The notes: generated from the letters alone by a model not told the origin. Shown: positions 8,986 to 17,821, numbered from the stretch's first letter. The stretch is 35,167 bases of DNA from Litorilituus sp. (GCA_030754235.1 JASMAS010000107.1:1-35167), one strand, 5' to 3'. A program made the numbers and translations.

Positions 8986-9570
8986 ATGGCAATATCAAAG
9001 AGAATTTTTATTTTTATGTTAGTAACTCTACTGGTAAGTTGCGCAACCACATATAAAGCAAAAGTTGGTTTTGATAAAAATACTCAGGTTGACACCCGCA
9101 ATTATAAAACATTTGCTTGGTTAACTCCGGGTAAAATAATGGCACCTACCGAAGATTTTAACCCTGTAATGAAAGTGAGAGTTGATGCGGAAATTGAACA
9201 GGCTTTTATGGCCAAAGGGTATCAATTAATTGCTGATGCAGAAAAGGCAGATTTTTCTATCTCTTATACGGTAGGTAATCGAGATAAAATTAAAGTAAGT
9301 CACTATCCTGCATCATATAAAATTGGTTTTGGTTGGGGAAGAGGTTACTACGGAGGCTATTATGGTGGCTTATATGGTTCTCCTATGACAACAGAGCCTA
9401 GGGTAAGCCAGTATACGGAAGGTAAATTAGCTATTGATGTTTATGATGTACAAAGCCACCAACCAGTATGGCATGGCTGGGCAACTAAGCGCATCACTTC
9501 ATCAGATAGAGAAACACCATCGGCCTCTATCAAAGGTACCGTTCAGCAAGTTGTTGCTCAGTTTAACTAA
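8986..9570 (+). CDS. DUF4136 lipoprotein
   Basis: A 194-residue exported protein. Residues 1-19 form a lipoprotein signal with lipobox LVSC (Cys19); the next residue is not Asp, so by the Lol rule it should reach the outer membrane. The rest fits DUF4136: YKTFAWL near 40, an Ile/Val-rich middle, and the VDVYDVQSHQPVWHGWATK block near the end. A Gly/Tyr-rich loop (GWGRGYYGGYYGG) sits around residues 125-140. No molecular function is established for the family. It is a single gene with its own terminator. Confidence 0.85.
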   Translation: MAISKRIFIFMLVTLLVSCATTYKAKVGFDKNTQVDTRNYKTFAWLTPGKIMAPTEDFNPVMKVRVDAEIEQAFMAKGYQLIADAEKADFSISYTVGNRDKIKVSHYPASYKIGFGWGRGYYGGYYGGLYGSPMTTEPRVSQYTEGKLAIDVYDVQSHQPVWHGWATKRITSSDRETPSASIKGTVQQVVAQFN

Positions 9571-9591
9571 CTACTTGAAAAGTTTAAATGT

Positions 9592-9615
9592 AAAGCGGCA
9601 TCTGCCGCTTTTTTT
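9592..9615 (+). terminator. Intrinsic terminator of the DUF4136 gene
   Basis: AAAGCGGC (9592-9599), loop ATCT, GCCGCTTT (9604-9611), then a T-run. The position is 21 bases after the stop codon. Confidence 0.88.
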
Positions 9616-9694
9616 GTGTGGTTATTTTTTTAGTGCATTTTTAGTTGTCTGTATTACACTAATGTATACCTTATCAGCAAAATAGTAATTGAGA

Positions 9695-11239
9695 ATGAGT
9701 GACTTTATATTTAAGGATGAGCCTCTAAAGAATCCGGCAGATATTGTAAAAAAACCTCAAAAAAAATGGCGTATTTTGATTGTTGATGATGACGAATCAG
9801 TTCATCAAGTGACTAGGTTGGTACTAGCAGGTACTGAAGTTGATAATCGATCTTTAGACATTGTTTCTGTTTATTCCATGGATGAAGCAAAAAAAATATT
9901 ACTATTAGATGATGATTTTTCCATGGCTTTTGTGGATGTGGTCATGGAAACAGATCATGCGGGCTTAGAGTTAGTAAAATGGATACGTGAAGAATTAAAA
10001 AATCAAGCGATTCGTTTAGTACTTAGAACTGGACAAGCAGGAACCGCACCAGAATCTAAAGTAATCAAAGAATTTGATATTAATGATTACAAAGAGAAAA
10101 CAGATTTCACTTCGAGCAAAATGATCACAACGGTTTATGCAAGTATCCGTTCTTATCGTGATATTATGACAATTCAACGCAGTTTAGATGCATTTAAAAA
10201 GCTTATCGAAACGACACATGACTTGCTAAAAATAAGCCAATTAAAGTTATTTGGTTCGGCGGCATTGAATCACTTATTGGCCTTGATGAATGTAGATAGC
10301 TCTGCTTTATATATTGCTAGAACTCAAATAGACTTTGATTTAAAAGCTAATAGTTTAATTCTGGCCTGTACAGGTAAATATGTCTGTGAATCATACTCAT
10401 TAGAATCATCGAATATCTCAGAAGATATCAAAATAAAAATCCAAGAGGTCTTTGACAGTAAATCTCATTATCATGATGAAAGCTGCTTTGTTGGTTATTA
10501 TCAATCATCCGAAAATGCTGCCTCTGTACTTTATATTGAATTTGAAGATGATAATGAACATTTTAAGGTCAATTTAGCCGAGCTTTTTGCGACTAATGTT
10601 GCGTTGATTCTAGAAAGTTTGACTAAACAAAAAGAAATTAAAAAAACACAAAATGAGCTTTTTTTTATCGTAGGAGAAGCCGTAGAAGCACGGAGTAAGG
10701 AAACCGGAGCACATGTTAAAAGAGTGGCTATTATTTGTGAATTGATAGGACAAAAGCTTGGAATGGATGACGCTTTTGTTGAAGCATTAAGGTTGGCAGC
10801 CCCACTGCATGACCTTGGGAAGATAGCAATTCCTGAACATATTCTTCATAAGCCAGGAAAATTGACCGATCAAGAATGGGAAGTGATGAAAACCCATGCG
10901 CAAATTGGTGGAGATATTTTACAAAAATCAAGCGTCAATGTATCAAAACTCGCAGCAAGCCTTGCACGTTATCACCACGAAAACTGGGATGGCACTGGCT
11001 ACCCTGAAGGTTTGTCAAAAGAAAATATTCCTATTGAAGCTCGCATTATGGCTATTGCGGATGTTTTTGATGCAATTGGTTCGAATCGCTGTTACAAGCA
11101 GGCTTGGAATGACGAGCAAATAAAAAGCTATCTTATCGAACAAAAAAATAAAAAGTTTGAAGCAGAGTTAGTTGATATTATTGTTAATGATTTTGAAAGT
11201 TTTACTGATATAAGAGTTAAATACCCAGATAATTATTAG
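9695..11239 (+). CDS. Response regulator with DUF3369 and HD-GYP domains (probable c-di-GMP phosphodiesterase)
   Basis: The 514-residue protein has three parts. Residues about 25-150 are a receiver (LIVDDDE, phospho-acceptor Asp81 in FVDVVME). Residues about 175-310 are the GAF-like DUF3369 region. Residues about 320-510 are an HD-GYP domain with H372-D373 in HDLGK and HHENWDGTGYP at 427-437. Intact HD-GYP residues suggest it hydrolyses cyclic di-GMP; the controlling kinase is not nearby. ATG 9695 is preferred over TTG 9689. The stop is TAG at 11237-11239, and its final G is also the first base of repeat copy 1. The C-terminus looks complete for the family. Confidence 0.9.
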   Translation: MSDFIFKDEPLKNPADIVKKPQKKWRILIVDDDESVHQVTRLVLAGTEVDNRSLDIVSVYSMDEAKKILLLDDDFSMAFVDVVMETDHAGLELVKWIREELKNQAIRLVLRTGQAGTAPESKVIKEFDINDYKEKTDFTSSKMITTVYASIRSYRDIMTIQRSLDAFKKLIETTHDLLKISQLKLFGSAALNHLLALMNVDSSALYIARTQIDFDLKANSLILACTGKYVCESYSLESSNISEDIKIKIQEVFDSKSHYHDESCFVGYYQSSENAASVLYIEFEDDNEHFKVNLAELFATNVALILESLTKQKEIKKTQNELFFIVGEAVEARSKETGAHVKRVAIICELIGQKLGMDDAFVEALRLAAPLHDLGKIAIPEHILHKPGKLTDQEWEVMKTHAQIGGDILQKSSVNVSKLAASLARYHHENWDGTGYPEGLSKENIPIEARIMAIADVFDAIGSNRCYKQAWNDEQIKSYLIEQKNKKFEAELVDIIVNDFESFTDIRVKYPDNY

Positions 11240-11501
11240 GGTCTGTTGATCTTTTGAGAAGGTTTTTACAGCATTTTGTTTGCTATTTATACAAGTTAAA
11301 GTTTTTGTCATGTGGTTATTCCACATAAAAAAGCGATAACGCCTTAAAAATGACCAATAAATGCTATCCAAAGCATTTGGCTAAAAGCGTTTCACATTTT
11401 GTAGAGTAGTACTTGCTTAAAGTGATTAAGCTACACACTACTGGCCTTAATTAAAGCGATTTAACCTCACACAAAATTTAACCGTGAAATATCAACAGCC
11501 C
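11239..11501. mobile_element. MITE-like repeat, copy 1
   Basis: A 263-base element with imperfect terminal inverted repeats: GGGTCTGTTGATCTTT on the left, and GGGCTGTTGATATTT on the right when read on the minus strand. It is a direct repeat of 13399-13663, similar over its whole length. It has no transposase. Internally it holds a hairpin region bounded by GAGTAGT (11404-11410) and ACTACT, and a short minus-strand frame containing MTKTLTCINSKQNAVK. Possible target duplication is TTA on both sides (11236-11238 and 11502-11504), which is too short to be certain. The left end overlaps the stop codon of the HD-GYP gene. Confidence 0.8.
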
Positions 11502-11534
11502 TTAATAGGGAAATTTAAATTTGTTTGAGATTAT

Positions 11535-11957
11535 GCTCCCTCTCGTATTGTCACACTTTCACATGAAGCGAGTGAGTCTGGGGGGGAAGATATTCCCAGC
11601 CCATTGTAATATTATAACCTTGAGTTAACCAAGCAAATAAAGAAAATTGAACGCGACGTTGAGATTCTTTGGTATATGAAGGCTTACCTGAGTATCTTCA
11701 CCACACCATGGCACATTTTGTTATTCAAAAAAACATTGATAAGCAAGTGAAGGCAATAGAGAAAGCTGCTGATGATTTAGCCGCGTATCATTACAGTTCA
11801 GCCGAAGTAAATGGTGGTAATAGAGAGTTTAGCGGTGCTTGTCTATTGTTACAAAAAAGAGTTGATAGCCATTGTCAGCAGTGCTGTAGCTGAATTTTTT
11901 GACTCTCAATTTCCTGTTTGTGTGCAAACATTGGGTGAACTTTCTCGACCCGATTAA
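11535..11957 (+). pseudogene. yfbR: Decayed YfbR-like 5'-deoxynucleotidase gene
   Basis: Pieces of one HD-domain protein appear in order but in different frames. Frame A (11559-11650) gives SHEASESGGEDIPSP, an in-frame TAA at 11607, then YYNLELTKQIKKIERDVEI. Frame B (about 11670-11850) gives EGLPEYLHHTMAHFVIQKN, and then KAADDLAAYHYSSAEVNGGNREF with the N terminus of that segment at about 11768. Frame A again (11871-11957) gives IVSSAVAEFFDSQFPVCVQ and then a stop. E. coli YfbR has HDASE, TGDLPTPVKYFN, QADALCAYLKCLEEL and GNNEF in the same order. So there is one nonsense change (Lys to stop), at least two frameshifts, and roughly the first 50 residues are missing where repeat copy 1 begins. 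The relic is convergent with alaA, which neighbours yfbR in E. coli. Identified from remembered family motifs. Confidence 0.72.
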
Positions 11958-11968
11958 GCAAGCTAAAC

Positions 11969-13186
11969 TTAAGCTTGTTGATAGGTGGAAAAAAAGTTTT
12001 TTAATTTATCTAATGCGGGAATTAACTCATCAATGTGCGGTAAAAAGACTAATCTAAAATAGTTTTTTTCCTGAATGTTAAATGCCCGGCCATGAACTAA
12101 TAATATTTTTTCTTGTTTGAGTAAGTCTAAGATCATTTTTTCATCGTCTTTGATAGTAAACTTATCTGCATCTACTTTGACAAATAAATATAAAGCCCCC
12201 ATTGCAGGATGACACGATAATCCATCGATGTCATTGATCATTTTAGCGGCAATATTACGCTGTTTTAACAAACGACCATCACCAGAAATAAGCTCATTAA
12301 TACTTTGATAACCACCGAGTGCAGTTTGAATAGCATGCTGGCAAGGGACATTGGCACATAAACGCATTGAAGAAAGTATATTCAGCCCTTCTAAATAATC
12401 TTCGGCATGAATCTTTGGACCTGTTACTACCATCCAACCTGCTCTAAAACCAGCAATACGATAGTTCTTTGATAAACCACCCATAGTGATTATCAATACA
12501 TCGTTAGCTAATGAAGCAGTAGGAATGTGCTTTGCCTCATCATACAAAATTTTATCGTAAATCTCATCACTAAATATAATAAGATTATGCTCCCTAGCCA
12601 GTTCAATTATTCCTTGTAATATCTCCTTAGGATAAACAGCACCCGTTGGATTATTAGGGTTAATTAACACAATTGCTTTAGTTTTGTCATTTATTTTAGC
12701 GGCCATATCTTCTAGGTTAGGGTACCAAAAATTTTCATCATCGCATTGATAATGAGTTGGCTTTCCACCTGAAAGTGATACCGCTGCTGTCCATAAAGGA
12801 TAATCAGGTGCAGGAATTAACACTTCATCATCGTTATTGAGTAAGCCTTGCATAGCCATGACAATAAGCTCGCTGACACCATTGCCAATAAAAATATCCT
12901 CAACTTGTAAATCTTTGATGTTTTGTTGCTGAAAGTATTGCATGACTGCGACACGGGCAGAATAAATACCTTGAGATTCGCTGTAGCCTTGAGAGTTAGG
13001 TAAGTTATGAATAACATCTTTTAAAATATCATCGGGCGCTTCAAACCCAAAAGGAGCAGGGTTACCAATATTTAACTTAAGTATTTTGTGACCTTCATCT
13101 TCTAAACGGCGGGCTTCTGCGGCAATTTGACCTCTAATTTCATAGCATACATTATCGAGCTTAGATGATTTGAGGACTGGTTTCAT
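11969..13186 (-). CDS. alaA: Alanine aminotransferase (AlaA/YfbQ type)
   Basis: A 405-residue PLP-dependent class I aminotransferase that converts pyruvate and glutamate to alanine and 2-oxoglutarate. Length and N-terminus (KSSKLDNVCYEIRG) match E. coli AlaA. Fold-type I landmarks: NPNNPTG (176-182), SDEIYDKI (206-213), and the Schiff-base Lys240 in GGLSKNYRIAGFRAGW. AAGAAG precedes the ATG. The gene is bracketed by the two repeat copies, with the decayed yfbR-like gene at its 3' side. Confidence 0.94.
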   Translation of the reverse strand: MKPVLKSSKLDNVCYEIRGQIAAEARRLEDEGHKILKLNIGNPAPFGFEAPDDILKDVIHNLPNSQGYSESQGIYSARVAVMQYFQQQNIKDLQVEDIFIGNGVSELIVMAMQGLLNNDDEVLIPAPDYPLWTAAVSLSGGKPTHYQCDDENFWYPNLEDMAAKINDKTKAIVLINPNNPTGAVYPKEILQGIIELAREHNLIIFSDEIYDKILYDEAKHIPTASLANDVLIITMGGLSKNYRIAGFRAGWMVVTGPKIHAEDYLEGLNILSSMRLCANVPCQHAIQTALGGYQSINELISGDGRLLKQRNIAAKMINDIDGLSCHPAMGALYLFVKVDADKFTIKDDEKMILDLLKQEKILLVHGRAFNIQEKNYFRLVFLPHIDELIPALDKLKNFFSTYQQA

Positions 13187-13350
13187 GATGAATTTCTTCT
13201 TAAATTAAGGATTGTGATGACTAAATGCCATTGTTGCTAAAATTGATGATTATTTAAATAGCTAACAACAGGTTTTTAATGAAAAATTGTATTTTTTTTT
13301 ACTGGAATGATATAAGAGCAGAAATAGCTTAATTTTTGTTGAATTTAGCG

Positions 13351-13377
13351 AATAAAAAAAGGGACATAAGTCCCTTT
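13351..13377 (-). terminator. Terminator of proS, separated from it by repeat copy 2
   Basis: On the minus strand: AAAGGGAC, loop TTAT, GTCCCTTT, then seven T. The only minus-strand gene it can end is proS, whose stop lies 286 bases upstream, with repeat copy 2 filling almost all of that distance. The rest of 13187-13350 is AT-rich and should hold the alaA promoter; nothing else is seen there. Confidence 0.8.
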
Positions 13378-13398
13378 GATAAAATGAATTGAATACTA

Positions 13399-13663
13399 GG
13401 GGCTGTTGAACTTTAGAGCCTGATTTTGCAGCGATTTGTTGGGTATTTATACAAGGCAGAGCTTTTGTCATGTGGTTGTTTCACCTAAAAAAGCGATAAC
13501 GCCGTAAAAATGTCCAACAAACACTGTCCGAAGGATTGGGCTAAAAGCGCTTTAACTCTTTGTTGAGTAGTATTTGCTTATAATGATAAGGCTACACACT
13601 ACTCGCCGCGATTAATACGCTTTTATCTCGAACAAAATTTAACCGCCAAAGATTAACAGACCC
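13399..13663. mobile_element. MITE-like repeat, copy 2
   Basis: A 265-base relative of copy 1 in the same orientation, roughly 70-75% identical by eye. Ends are GGGGCTGTTGAACTTT on the left and GGGTCTGTTAATCTTT on the minus-strand right. Flanking bases are TA on both sides, consistent with a TA target. The right end overlaps the proS stop codon. It shares with copy 1 the hairpin bounded by GAGTAGT and ACTACTC, the block AAAAAGCGATAACGCC, and the minus-strand peptide frame (MTKALPCINTQQIAAK). Confidence 0.8.
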
Positions 13664-15372
13664 TATGTAAATAGAGACATAATATCTTCAATGGCAATAA
13701 GTGATTTTTCACCACTAAGGCGATTTTTAACTTCAATTTGTTGGTTATCTAAATTACGTTCACCAATAATTAACAGTAAAGGTGTACCCATTAACTCGTG
13801 ATCTGCAAACATCACACCTGGGCGCTCTTTCCTGTCATCAAACAGTACTTCAATATTAGCTTGATGTAATTTTTCATATAAGGCATTAGCCGTTTCTTTA
13901 ACTCTTGCCGATTTTGCCATGTTCATAGGTACAATCGCCGCGGCAAATGGTGCAATAGCTGTTGGCCATTTTATACCGTATTTATCATGATTTTGTTCTA
14001 TTGCTGCCGCGACAATACGCGAAACACCAATACCATAACACCCCATGGTTAATGTTTGGTTTTTTCCACCTTCATTTAATACGCTACATCCCATGGCTTT
14101 TGCATATTTTTCCCCTAATTGGAAAATATGGCCTACTTCAATACCACGTTTTATGATGATGTTACCTTGACCACAAGGGCTTGGATCACCTTCAACAACA
14201 TTGCGTAAATCTTCAACCGTATAATTACTACAGTCTCTTTCCCAATTGACACCAGTGAGATGATAACCATTTTCATTGGCACCACACACAAAATCACTTA
14301 CATGTTCGGCACTTCTATCAACAATAATCTTACAAGATAAACCAACAGGGCCAATTGAACCCGCATTGCATTGTGCCGCAATTAAAATTTGTTCATCACT
14401 TGCAAAAGTTAATGGCGAAGCAACTTGCGATAAGTGTTCGGCTTTCACTTCATTTAATTGATGATCTCCTCTAAGCACTAGCGCAATAATAGGGGTTTTA
14501 CCTTCTTCGGTTTCAACACCACAAACAAGCAGTGTTTTAACTGTTGATTTGATATCAACCTTTAAGAACTTTGCTACTGCTTCAATACTCGTTACATTAG
14601 GGGTAGCAACTTTTATTATCTCTTGGTTTAAAGTTGCGCGTTCGCCTGTTGGAGCTATTGCTTCTGCTTTTTCAACATTAGCTGCAAAATTGCTGACATT
14701 ACTAAAAGCAATATCGTCTTCGCCTGAATCAGCAAGAACATGAAATTCATGGGAAGCATCACCGCCAATACTACCTGTATCAGCTAATACAGGACGATAA
14801 TCTAAACCTAAACGATCGAAAATACGACAGTAGGCATCAAACATGATTTGGTAAGTTTTTTCTAAGCATTGATTGTTTAAATGAAAAGTGTAGGCGTCTT
14901 TCATTAAAAACTCACGGCCACGCATTACCCCAAAACGAGGACGAATTTCATCACGGAACTTAGTTTGAATTTGAAATAATGACAAGGGTAGCTGTTTATA
15001 ACTACTTAATTCATTAGCCACCAACTTAGTGATAACCTCTTCATGAGTGGGACCTAACACAAATGGGCGTTGATGACGGTCATTTAAGCGTAATAATTCA
15101 GGGCCATAATCATCCCAACGGCCAGATTCTTCCCATAAATCTGATGGTTGAACCATAGGCATGAGGATTTCATTAGCGCCAGCACGTTGCATCTCTTCAC
15201 GCACAATGTTTTCAACTTTTTTAAGTACTCTTAAACCTGTTGGTAGCCATGTATATAAACCTGAAGCTAAATGACGAACAAGACCTGCTCGCAACATTAA
15301 TTGGTGGCTAATAACTTCTGCACTCGCGGGGGTTTCTTTTAAAGTAGACAGTAAATATTGACTGGTACGCAT
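13663..15372 (-). CDS. proS: Prolyl-tRNA synthetase
   Basis: Charges tRNA-Pro with proline; class II synthetase of the bacterial type with the YbaK-like editing insert. The 569 residues compare with 572 in E. coli. The N-terminus [22 protein letters not shown] fixes the start at ATG 15372; the longer frame from 15405 adds 11 unrelated residues. Class II motifs are seen: motif 1 region ([13 protein letters not shown] to LPTGLRVL), motif 2 [21 protein letters not shown], and motif 3 [24 protein letters not shown] lies before the editing domain. Its stop TAG shares a base with repeat copy 2. Confidence 0.97.
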   Translation of the reverse strand: MRTSQYLLSTLKETPASAEVISHQLMLRAGLVRHLASGLYTWLPTGLRVLKKVENIVREEMQRAGANEILMPMVQPSDLWEESGRWDDYGPELLRLNDRHQRPFVLGPTHEEVITKLVANELSSYKQLPLSLFQIQTKFRDEIRPRFGVMRGREFLMKDAYTFHLNNQCLEKTYQIMFDAYCRIFDRLGLDYRPVLADTGSIGGDASHEFHVLADSGEDDIAFSNVSNFAANVEKAEAIAPTGERATLNQEIIKVATPNVTSIEAVAKFLKVDIKSTVKTLLVCGVETEEGKTPIIALVLRGDHQLNEVKAEHLSQVASPLTFASDEQILIAAQCNAGSIGPVGLSCKIIVDRSAEHVSDFVCGANENGYHLTGVNWERDCSNYTVEDLRNVVEGDPSPCGQGNIIIKRGIEVGHIFQLGEKYAKAMGCSVLNEGGKNQTLTMGCYGIGVSRIVAAAIEQNHDKYGIKWPTAIAPFAAAIVPMNMAKSARVKETANALYEKLHQANIEVLFDDRKERPGVMFADHELMGTPLLLIIGERNLDNQQIEVKNRLSGEKSLIAIEDIMSLFT

Positions 15373-15743
15373 TACGATAGGTTTCCATAAAATCTCTACT
15401 AGCAACTGGATTTGGCTAGTAGGTAATAAATAAAATTATCGCTATTCTATCAGGGCGATAGCAGTTGAAACAGCCATTTTTTATAAACCCATGCAAAAAA
15501 GAGTTATAGTAATGCTGGCAGTAAAAGTTTAAGTGGCTCTTTAACCGAAATTTGGGGTTCTAAGCTTATTTGCAATGAGTGTTAGCTGAAGTGTTAGCGT
15601 GTCAAAAGCAATAGCCAGTGCAACGATAAGCATGCACAGCTAAGGTATCAGCTGTATGAGATTGACACAATGTCTTTTCTTTGGGGATAGAAAGAGTATA
15701 GTGCCCTAAATGTAAAAGGTAGAATACATTGGAGCATTTAATA
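15373..15743. other. Intergenic region between proS and GNAT gene
   Basis: A divergent promoter region of 371 bases. It contains an imperfect repeat of ATCGCTAT / GGCGATAGC (15436-15462) upstream of proS and a small inverted repeat ACAGCT-N8-AGCTGT (15636-15655). No reading frame or RNA gene is convincing. Confidence 0.55.
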
Positions 15744-16229
15744 ATGAAGATAAGGTTAGTACAAGCAGACTATAATAATGAGCAACAGGGTAAGGATATA
15801 ATTATGTTACTAAATGATTATGCCCTTGACCCTATGGGCGGTGGTGAGGTATTAAGTGATTATGTACAAGAAAATTTAGTGGCAACACTTGCTCAACGTC
15901 ATGACGTGTTCACCGTATTGTGTTACGTTGATGAAGAACCTGCAGGAATTATTAATTGTGTTGAAGGTTTTTCAACCTTTAGTTGCAAACCATTGGTTAA
16001 TATTCATGACTGCGGTGTTTTACCTCAATATAGAGGCCTTGGTTTATGTTTAAAAATGTTTGAAGAAGTTGAACAAGTCGCCTTGGCTCGAGGATGTTGT
16101 AAGTTGACCCTAGAAGTTCTAGAAGGGAACACTGTGGCACAAAATGCCTATAAAAAATTAGGGTTTGCTGCTTATGAACTTGATCCTGAAATGGGAAAAG
16201 CCCTTTTTTGGCAGAAAAAACTGTCTTAG
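15744..16229 (+). CDS. GNAT-family N-acetyltransferase
   Basis: A 161-residue acetyltransferase that would transfer acetyl from acetyl-CoA to an amine. The acetyl-CoA pyrophosphate loop is seen as LPQYRGLGLCLKMFEE (motif A), then LTLEVLEGNTVAQNAYKKLGF (motif B), the usual GNAT ending. The substrate is not predictable. GGAG at 15731-15734 with 9-base spacing picks ATG 15744 over the TTG at 15729. It converges with the S4 gene. Confidence 0.88.
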   Translation: MKIRLVQADYNNEQQGKDIIMLLNDYALDPMGGGEVLSDYVQENLVATLAQRHDVFTVLCYVDEEPAGIINCVEGFSTFSCKPLVNIHDCGVLPQYRGLGLCLKMFEEVEQVALARGCCKLTLEVLEGNTVAQNAYKKLGFAAYELDPEMGKALFWQKKLS

Positions 16230-16325
16230 TTCTGGCTACAGTTTTCATTGTTCCTGCCATGTTAGTGTTGCGCCGGTGATAAACTGTTTTAGTTTTACGT
16301 TTCTGAAAAAAGGGGCTTTAATCAG

Positions 16326-16703
16326 TTAAAAGGAAATGGGTTTTCTTTTTTTAAGCTCTTTTGTTGGTGATGTTTTGTTATTTTTCGCCGATTGTCGTTG
16401 TTCTTCTATTTTTGGCACTTCGTCCCTTTGGTGATGACTAGTTAAGTGTTGAGAAGATTGAGCTATTTGCTCAGCGAGGTCTTCATCAACAATAACTTGT
16501 ATTATTTCACCATTAAACTCAACAATATCTTTATGATATACTTTTTTACGCTTTTGAAATTCAACTTCACCATTGAGTAAAACATAGCCCTCACTGATGG
16601 CTACTTTTGCTTCACCACCCCCACCAACAAGATCGGCCACTTTAAGTAATTTACAGAGTTCTATGGGTTGTTGGGCGAGTTGTACTTCAAGGTAAGAGGA
16701 CAC
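16326..16703 (-). CDS. YbcJ-like S4-domain RNA-binding protein with basic tail
   Basis: Residues 1-75 match the small S4 proteins of the YbcJ type (E. coli YbcJ has about 70 residues): ELCKLLKVADLVGGGGEAKVAISEGYVLLNGEVEFQKRKK is split here by the usual strand-loop pattern, with the KVYHKDIVEF strand next. They are thought to bind RNA, with no defined target. The last 50 residues are an added Lys/Gln/Ser-rich, probably disordered tail ending in KKRKPISF, which could add non-specific RNA contacts. Confidence 0.82.
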   Translation of the reverse strand: MSSYLEVQLAQQPIELCKLLKVADLVGGGGEAKVAISEGYVLLNGEVEFQKRKKVYHKDIVEFNGEIIQVIVDEDLAEQIAQSSQHLTSHHQRDEVPKIEEQRQSAKNNKTSPTKELKKRKPISF

Positions 16704-16810
16704 AGTATTCCTTATCGGGTTTATTTATTTAGTGATTCTATCATTAAAACTAAAGTTGGCTTTATCAATTGTTGAAAAAAATATTAGTAGTATAGGTAAA
16801 GCTAACGAGG

Positions 16811-17821
16811 TTATTCATTGTTTTTTACATCGTTAACACATACTTTGTTTCGCCCCGTTGTCTTGGCTTTGTATAGCGCTGAATCAGCCCTGTTTATCCA
16901 TTGTTCTACAGTGTCACCTTGATGGTATTGAGCAATGCCAATTGAGATTGTAAGCTTTATATCAGAGGGAAAGGTATGTTGCTCGATGACCGTACATAAC
17001 CTTTCAGCAAAGTTTTTGGCCGATGCTAAATCTTGTTTGAACGGCGCTATTAAAAACTCCTCGCCGCCATACCTATACAGTAATTCATAACTTCTGGTTT
17101 GATTTAACATTTCCTGCGCTACTGCAACTAGAGTTTCATCGCCAATAATATGACCATATTTGTCATTGATGTTTTTAAAGTTATCGATATCCAATAAAAG
17201 TAAACACACAGGGGATTCAAGTCGTGACTGTTCAGAAACCAGTGCCAATAAGTTACCGTTTAGTGCTCTACGATTTAGTGTTAATGTTAATTCATCGGTA
17301 CTCGCTAAACCTAGTAATTTTTGATTGATTTTGTGATAAGAGTTAAAAATAATAAAAGAAAATAGATTCGTGACCACAGCAGTTACAATAATAGTGGTTA
17401 TTTCCTCAGAGCCTTCTTTATAAACAAGCAACATCGCTAAGGTGAAAATTGAGCTTGTACTGATGAATAATGCTCTTTTTTGGCTATTAAGGTAGTAAAG
17501 TACAATAATGGCAGGATAAAGCCAGTAGATGAGATCAGGCCCTTTAAACAAAATATCAATCAAAATTGCGGCTATAAAAGAAAGCGACATCGCTAGCCGA
17601 ACTTTGTTTACTTCTCTTTTGATATAGACATAGCCAAAAAAGCAAAGCATCACAATGGATATTACGCTATCAACGATGGCGATTTGCCAATCAGCACTTG
17701 CTAAACGTATAAAAATGAAAGGAGAGATACAAATAAAAGCCAAAGCACTCATTAAAAGGAGTACTTTTTCTTCAGGGCTTCTTTGCATTATATTGACTGG
17801 GTTTTTATTATTGTGTTTCAT
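16811..17821 (-). CDS. Membrane diguanylate cyclase (GGDEF domain)
   Basis: About 336 residues: six hydrophobic segments (about 18-160), then a GGDEF domain (about 172-332). GGEEF at 252-256 and LLLDIDNFKNINDKYGH indicate an active cyclase making cyclic di-GMP from GTP. The inhibitory I-site position reads RSYE (243-246) instead of RxxD. The membrane part is like an uncharacterised MASE-type sensor. The start is unsure: TTG 17851, ATG 17821 and ATG 17788 are all in frame and none has a good ribosome binding site; 17821 is a compromise. It is a lone gene. Confidence 0.85.
   Translation of the reverse strand: MKHNNKNPVNIMQRSPEEKVLLLMSALAFICISPFIFIRLASADWQIAIVDSVISIVMLCFFGYVYIKREVNKVRLAMSLSFIAAILIDILFKGPDLIYWLYPAIIVLYYLNSQKRALFISTSSIFTLAMLLVYKEGSEEITTIIVTAVVTNLFSFIIFNSYHKINQKLLGLASTDELTLTLNRRALNGNLLALVSEQSRLESPVCLLLLDIDNFKNINDKYGHIIGDETLVAVAQEMLNQTRSYELLYRYGGEEFLIAPFKQDLASAKNFAERLCTVIEQHTFPSDIKLTISIGIAQYHQGDTVEQWINRADSALYKAKTTGRNKVCVNDVKNNE

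Noticed and set aside
9434..9685. An 83-codon plus-strand frame overlapping the end of the DUF4136 gene
   Set aside because: It runs through the terminator hairpin at 9592-9615 and is out of frame with a well-supported gene.
13262..13471. A 69-codon minus-strand frame starting in repeat copy 2
   Set aside because: It spans the repeat end and the proS terminator, so it is not a plausible gene; the shared peptide is noted as a repeat property.
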